This document shows, piece by piece, positions 16,401 through 16,635 of a stretch of 16,635 bases of DNA; positions within the stretch are counted from its first letter, which is position 1, and every line of letters begins with the position of its first letter. Source of the DNA: an uncultured Chlorobiaceae bacterium (lineage in GTDB: Bacteria; Bacteroidota; Chlorobiia; Chlorobiales; Chlorobiaceae); assembly GCA_903929845.1 (NCBI GenBank), contig CAIYWF010000009.1, forward strand, positions 1 to 16,635. Direction: 5' to 3'. The notes under the pieces were generated by a model. That model saw nothing but the letters and a program-made list of their open reading frames with translations. It did not search any database and was not told the DNA's origin. Both the position numbers and the translations under genes were made by a program.

Positions 16401-16635
16401 CGGCACCTACCGTTTCATCGATGGCGAGCTGACGAAGATACCAGATAAGGATCTGCTCATCTTCCCAGCCAAGACGAATACCCATCTCTTTCTGGGGATG
16501 AAAACCATCCTGTTCCTCCTTCAGCAAATTATGGCTTACAGGCTGATTGGCGTGAACAATAGTTGCAAAACCATCATTGAAGCGTGCCGATTCAATAAAA
16601 AGTTCATCGTAAATGCCAGTGGGGGTTGTTCCTGG
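13402..16635 (-). CDS. Very large protein of unknown function, N-terminus beyond the window edge
   Basis: The minus strand is open from the right edge to a stop at 13402-13404, giving 1077 visible residues. No start with family or Shine-Dalgarno support is seen. A TTG at 16527 is only an internal codon, since the 36 codons before it are also open. I do not recognise a family. Visible traits, with residues counted from the edge: mostly beta-rich sequence; a fibronectin-III-like stretch at about 199-220 (LAYGNTYDFRVRMSDISGGGP); many WxxD/YWLP aromatic patches; a basic helical segment at about 922-957 (FRRKIVNAKRRKNAALVK) that may form a coiled coil; and a C-terminus ending in a Cys cluster (CCVGC). 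No catalytic motif, signal peptide or membrane helix is visible. It converges with bshB1 (70-bp gap). A structural or surface/injection-apparatus component is one possibility, without motif proof. Confidence 0.85.
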   Translation of the reverse strand, partial: PGTTPTGIYDELFIESARFNDGFATIVHANQPVSHNLLKEEQDGFHPQKEMGIRLGWEDEQILIWYLRQLAIDETVGADRLDAPLGVNGFHIDVRLNEISGGALAVWESLTAVQSNGSMSLEDIEIGSYKGELPFQVYPTKLDSAGGTNYWLPIYFGNWNNASMVLPDRVASGLYANEQDKNKPVTISDTYNAVDTKTELAYGNTYDFRVRMSDISGGGPEYLAEPINNLPSHIATIAFKRYVAPNTLRIINSDAIRFNTDDVNFAADKLQIARPLLGFPSVVYTGKYADPVTELLKASQDILLNKKAEAFGIPDPDVVKVELKVEVETLQLDNLASDDGQEHYITLYKTYRTFPAAFTDAVEIPVEYVDEKKLNLIEKAKPFTDPLHNDTVKASAGTIILPTARHIRLTLRAVCEGDDSYWGNLNDNSNLDCRYGKTTVLKLFKPSKIEIALFAGTTDPQVLQGIYLQPDPVTVKLNPIVFKTLQGTNDGLPDIVQRLAKQLDIECKETTLLAKNGERVQFWCSNMVRHTMAPDNSSLTFANKKELAGHWLVCTNLYIDRDWTWDGLETSSVIVQRRRRWGRDPLAIEKKTYETIGDLEMRRIASFQAIQQGEDGKVHRDYTRIIFIDVIDMHPAGTALPDEAEVQYTLQPQLRADADGNTPLSDGKFETDPLLLPTTINPTQVPKLVGAGIALSPYVRNVPYSATEARQRFLWLEFDKLPDDDHDDIFCRVLAYAPDQLLSNNNPELMNIPDESPLSIDPEYVRTVTSSSGHEHSGLGAMQKLEKSIDKERHFYLLPTPPGLHPESPELFGLFTYEFRYGHSDRIWSTAQGRFGRQLRVSGLQHPAPNMLCMVTRDEKKICVSVPYASAVYNGKNVTSDPPRTSIWCLLYAQVKQADGLDFRNILLGEIELPPLSPHRFDVEFRRKIVNAKRRKNAALVKALQLELSQLQMREKESVRYARSCFYNKDVVAMLELYGLPLDSSLSVLCVEVYGQITKINEHINNYSMKKRDSLLNEAAALFGSPIAQEMTHGMHRIGENSAQKMPDPLGTNLGLFRILRTSPLTAVPFICCVGCE

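Overview
The window most likely comes from a green sulfur bacterium (phylum Chlorobi, Chlorobium/Pelodictyon-like). The evidence is the combination of a plant/cyanobacterial-type carotene desaturase that best fits CrtQ, a bacillithiol-type GlcNAc-malate deacetylase (BshB1; green sulfur bacteria make N-methyl-bacillithiol), a type III glutamine synthetase (GlnN) and a type III pantothenate kinase (CoaX). The assignment is by gene content and moderate GC, not by a marker RNA. I see no tRNA, rRNA, CRISPR array or insertion sequence.

Layout, left to right. Positions 1-1839 (minus strand) hold the N-terminal 613 codons of a superfamily-2 helicase/restriction protein of the type III Res (BPTD_3080-like) kind, running off the left edge. 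A 330-bp gap separates it from the plus-strand pair aroK-aroB (shikimate pathway), which converges with and overlaps by 23 bp the minus-strand coaX. Upstream of coaX in the same direction is a small two-helix membrane protein of unknown function. Then come glnN, with a clear intrinsic terminator behind it, and an Lrp/AsnC-family regulator 43 bp in front of it. This pair looks like a nitrogen/amino-acid-responsive unit.

After an AT-rich intergenic stretch of about 380 bp with one doubtful small ORF, the plus strand carries crtQ and two tightly packed glycosyltransferase genes (TIGR04282-like and TIGR04283-like, overlapping by 19 bp). These are followed by a low-complexity protein built from six exact-period 27-residue repeats. 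That protein is the least explained small gene here; position and composition make a chlorosome-envelope role worth testing, but this is not shown by the sequence. An imperfect inverted repeat of the dispersed palindromic type lies between it and the convergent dut gene.

The dut gene (minus) and bshB1 (plus) are divergent. From 13402 to the right edge the minus strand is one very long open reading frame (at least 1077 residues, 5' end outside the window). It encodes a beta-rich, non-enzymatic-looking protein with a fibronectin-III-like stretch and a basic helical segment near the C terminus. I do not recognise its family.
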